This document shows, piece by piece, positions 54,444 through 56,979 of a DNA stretch of 56,979 nt (position 1 is its first letter; every line of letters begins with the position of its first letter). The notes under the pieces are model-generated. The model had not been told where the DNA came from and ran no database searches. It saw only the letters and a program-made list of their open reading frames with translations. Made by a program: the position numbers and the translations under genes. Source of the stretch: an uncultured Clostridia bacterium (GTDB lineage Bacteria > Bacillota > Peptococcia > Peptococcales > Peptococcaceae). The stretch covers positions 1 through 56,979 of the forward strand of contig CALXUG010000013.1 in assembly GCA_944391625.1 (NCBI GenBank), written 5' to 3'.

Positions 54444-54549
54444 TTCAATCTGAGAAATAAGCTGTTTATATGCAATCTATAAATGGGATTGTATAATACA
54501 GCCATAAGGAAAACATAAACAAAAACATGATTGAAGGAGCTGTTTCAAA

Positions 54550-56574
54550 ATGGGTAAAAAATATACCGACAAAGTATTATTACTGGGTGTTGACGGATTG
54601 GATCCAAAACTGACATCCAAATTCTTGAAAGAAGGCAAACTGCCTAACATTCAAAAATATGTAGAAGCAGGGGCGCAGAAAGAAGATTTAAAATTAATCT
54701 GCACACCGCCAACCATTACACCACCACTGTGGACCACATTGGCAACCGGCGCGCTGCCTGTTACCCACGGCATCACTTGCTTCTGGAGACAGGACCCTGT
54801 AAAACTGGATACAGCAGGCTATAACTTAGACTCTCGTCTGTGTACTGCTGAAGCACTGTGGAATGTAACTGCCGAAGCAGGCATGAAGACACTGGTATGG
54901 CACTGGCCAGGTTCCAGCTGGCCTCCAACCAGCGACAACCCAAATCTGCATGTTATCGACGGTACACAGCCAGCTGCTGTAAACTCCGGCGTTGCCAAAG
55001 TAGAATCTGAAAAAATTACTGTAGCAAAAGATACCATTACAGAAGTAAAATTCAAACCAGCTGCTGTGAATAACACCGGCGCAGGCTGCGTAATTGAAGA
55101 TATTCCTGAAACCGAAGATACTTTCGATGCCAACAGCGTTTTGGGCGGTTCCATGAGCATGACCAACATCATCCTGAAACAGTCTGACGGGGAAGATGGC
55201 CTGGAAGATATTTCTGCTGACCTGTGCAACTCTCCAATCAAAGATGCTACCGGTTGGGCAGATGCTCCGGAAGGCGCCAAAGAATTCTATGTAGTAACAT
55301 CCGATGGTCTGGTACGCCGTCCTTGCCTGATTTTGAAAAACGAAGAAGGAAAATATGACAGAATTGCTTACTACCACAGCAAAAAAGATGCAGAACCAAT
55401 CGTTGTTCTGAAAAAAGATGAATACAAAGTTGGCATCGTGGATGAATTAATCCACAAAGAAGAAAAAGTAATGGCCAGCCGCAACATGATGGTTATGGAT
55501 ATTGAAGAAGACGGCAGCTATGTTCGTCTGTGGATGAGTAAAGCCTTTGATATTGCCCATGATACGCTGTTCCATCCAAAATCTCTGTACAGACAGATTG
55601 TAGATAACATTGGCTACATTCCGCCAAACCCAACTTTCGGTGGGAAAGATCTGGAAATCATCAATCGTATCGTACTGCCAACTTGGGATGAAGTATGCAA
55701 ATGGCAGGCCAAAGCAATCAACTATCTGATTGACGAAAACGGCTACCAGGTTGTATTCAGCCATATTCACAACGTGGATGCCATGGGTCACTTCTTCTGG
55801 TACTACGGCAAAAACCGTCCTATCATGAACAAAATGGAAGAAGAAGGCTACCAGGATGCCATTGAACAGGTATATTTGCAGACAGACCGTTACCTGGGTC
55901 AGTTCCTGCATCGTTTAGATGAAGGATGGACCATCATGATCTTCTCTGACCATGGTTTATTGACACCGGAAGAAGAAGAAAAACCATTGATCGGTGATGC
56001 ATTCGGCTGCAACGTAAAAGTAATGCAGGAGTTGGGCTTCACCATTCTGAAAAAAGATGAAAACGGCAACGACCTGAAAGAAATCGACTGGGAAAAAACA
56101 AAAGCAGTTGCTACCCGCGGCGGTCAGATTTATATCAACCTGAAAGGCAAATATCCAACCGGTATTGTTGACCCAGAAGATAAATATGAATTGGAACGGG
56201 AAATCATTGACGGTCTGTACAACTACAGATTAAACGGCAAACGGGTTATCGCAGTGGCAATGCGTAACAAAGACGCAATGGTACTGGGCACCGGCGGTCC
56301 GGAATGCGGCGATGTATTGTACTGGTTAGAAGAAGGGGTAAACCGTCTGCATGGCGATGCACTGCCAATGGTAGAAGGCTATAAAGATACTTCTGTAAGC
56401 CCAATCTTTATCGCAGCCGGTAAAGGTTTGAAGAAAGGCTACAACTCTCAGCGTATTATCCGTCAGGCAGATATGGCTCCAACTGTAGCCCATATGCTGG
56501 ATGTGAGAATGCCAAAACAGTGTGAAGGCGCAGTTATCTATCAGATTCTGGAAGATGCTGACTACGTTGACTAA
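54550..56574 (+). CDS. Alkaline-phosphatase-superfamily phosphodiesterase
   Basis: A 674-residue protein of the type I phosphodiesterase/nucleotide pyrophosphatase group. Metal-site motifs are LLLGVDGLDP at the start, PPTITPPLWTTLATGALPVTHGI with the likely nucleophile Thr, FSHIHNVDAMGHFFW, and IFSDHGLLTPEEE; MAPTVAHMLDVRMP is the usual end. It has no signal peptide, so it is probably cytoplasmic. A long insert (about 140-290) separates the first metal half from the second. Codons such as AAC, CTG and GGC are more frequent than in neighbours, suggesting high expression. The substrate is unknown. Confidence 0.88.
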   Translation: MGKKYTDKVLLLGVDGLDPKLTSKFLKEGKLPNIQKYVEAGAQKEDLKLICTPPTITPPLWTTLATGALPVTHGITCFWRQDPVKLDTAGYNLDSRLCTAEALWNVTAEAGMKTLVWHWPGSSWPPTSDNPNLHVIDGTQPAAVNSGVAKVESEKITVAKDTITEVKFKPAAVNNTGAGCVIEDIPETEDTFDANSVLGGSMSMTNIILKQSDGEDGLEDISADLCNSPIKDATGWADAPEGAKEFYVVTSDGLVRRPCLILKNEEGKYDRIAYYHSKKDAEPIVVLKKDEYKVGIVDELIHKEEKVMASRNMMVMDIEEDGSYVRLWMSKAFDIAHDTLFHPKSLYRQIVDNIGYIPPNPTFGGKDLEIINRIVLPTWDEVCKWQAKAINYLIDENGYQVVFSHIHNVDAMGHFFWYYGKNRPIMNKMEEEGYQDAIEQVYLQTDRYLGQFLHRLDEGWTIMIFSDHGLLTPEEEEKPLIGDAFGCNVKVMQELGFTILKKDENGNDLKEIDWEKTKAVATRGGQIYINLKGKYPTGIVDPEDKYELEREIIDGLYNYRLNGKRVIAVAMRNKDAMVLGTGGPECGDVLYWLEEGVNRLHGDALPMVEGYKDTSVSPIFIAAGKGLKKGYNSQRIIRQADMAPTVAHMLDVRMPKQCEGAVIYQILEDADYVD

Positions 56575-56621
56575 TAGAATCGTACAATTACAATTTGAAA
56601 AATTTGATATGTAATATGATT

Positions 56622-56668
56622 GCAAAAAGCAGAGAAACCAACTTATTTGGCTTCTCTGCTTTTGCTTT
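56622..56668. terminator. Terminator after the phosphodiesterase gene
   Basis: GCAAAAAGCAGAGAA-CCAA pairs with TTGG-TTCTCTGCTTTTGC. T-rich on both strands. Confidence 0.9.
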
Positions 56669-56670
56669 TC

Positions 56671-56979
56671 CATTGTTTCGTGTGAAAGATAGTATGGTCG
56701 GCAATCCGATCTTTGTATATCTCTTGTTCAAGGAGTGAGCGGTCGGCTTGTCCTATCTTTGCCTATCCTTCAGTGCGGTGGACACCAACTTGTTTGTTTC
56801 TTTCGCTATGGACTGCGTCCAGCTCAATGAAAACAAACTACGTTGCTGACCGCCGCAATTCAGAATTTTGGCAAAGGATAGGCCAGCCTTATGCCCGCAA
56901 CCCAGGGAGATGTTTTGTTGCCGTTGTCGAGATTGAAACGGACAGATGCGCAGTCTGTCTAGCTGAACTGGACGCAGTC
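56671..56979. repeat. Hairpin repeats, types c and b, copy 3 (cut by window end)
   Basis: Close relative of 31340-31613. It begins with a parS-like TGTTTCGTGTGAAAGA (three differences from parS), contains the type c hairpin with tip TGGAC-TGC-GTCCA at 56809-56821 and enters the type b hairpin, whose tip TGGAC-GCA-GTC reaches the last base. The tip loop is GCA here, GTA in the copies at 31141 and 31489. Confidence 0.85.

Noticed and set aside
56673-56688. parS at the right end
   Set aside because: TGTTTCGTGTGAAAGA has three differences, including two in the centre; noted only as a border feature of the repeat.
1-56979. tRNA, rRNA or known riboswitch
   Set aside because: I found no cloverleaf with a TTCRANNC arm and CCA context, no rRNA-like stretches, and no leader that I could match to a known riboswitch core.

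Overview
The window looks like chromosomal DNA of an anaerobic, mid-GC Bacillota (probably Clostridia or a relative). The basis is the lonB / lon / engB set, a Bacillus-like yhbY-nadD-yqeK-rsfS-yqeM cluster, a split two-gene transketolase, small DUF1659/DUF2922 proteins, strong AGGAGG ribosome sites and many U-tailed terminators. I see no rRNA, tRNA or CRISPR. A perfect 16-bp Bacillus-type parS at 31695-31710 suggests the replication-origin side of the chromosome.

Layout. 1-2888: a serine recombinase facing away from a small module (DUF1659, DUF2922, holin-like protein, amidase); between them is a symmetric array of six phased half-sites. 3032-5882: RarD-type permease and split transketolase. 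5944-8130: an AlbA_2/Schlafen-type regulator between two copies of a hairpin repeat. 8165-9522: RsiV/SigV-type anti-sigma and ECF sigma pair. 9629-16109: a long housekeeping run (yhbY, proB, proA, a nadD-yqeK fusion, rsfS, yqeM, murI). 16111-18107: a Crp-like regulator, a TauE-like permease and a small membrane protein between two copies of one terminator. 18162-27038: GNAT, a CoA-acylating semialdehyde dehydrogenase and three APC permeases, two nearly identical. 28088-30990: small genes, trmK and the Nif3/YqfO gene. 31000-33300: dense hairpin repeats around parS, interrupting a nitrate/sulfonate/thiamine-precursor-type ABC transporter (31750-34838). 34938-38324: AT-rich ureohydrolase, SSS symporter and LysR genes. 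38605-49155: lonB and lon-engB separated by six accessory genes. 49177-50046: an AT-rich GNAT gene between two identical 44-bp terminators. 50150-52548: polar amino-acid ABC transporter whose binding protein has its two lobes in reversed order. 53237-56574: LysR and a large phosphodiesterase-superfamily gene.

The most unusual items are: (1) a dispersed family of roughly 140-210-bp hairpin elements with different outer arms but a shared apical hairpin, usually with a GNA triloop and compensatory stem changes; (2) the circularly permuted binding protein at 50150-50971; (3) the 97-bp, about 20-bp-phased dyad array at 947-1043; and (4) two cargo islets bounded by duplicated terminators. All functional calls come from reading motifs by eye; no database search was possible.
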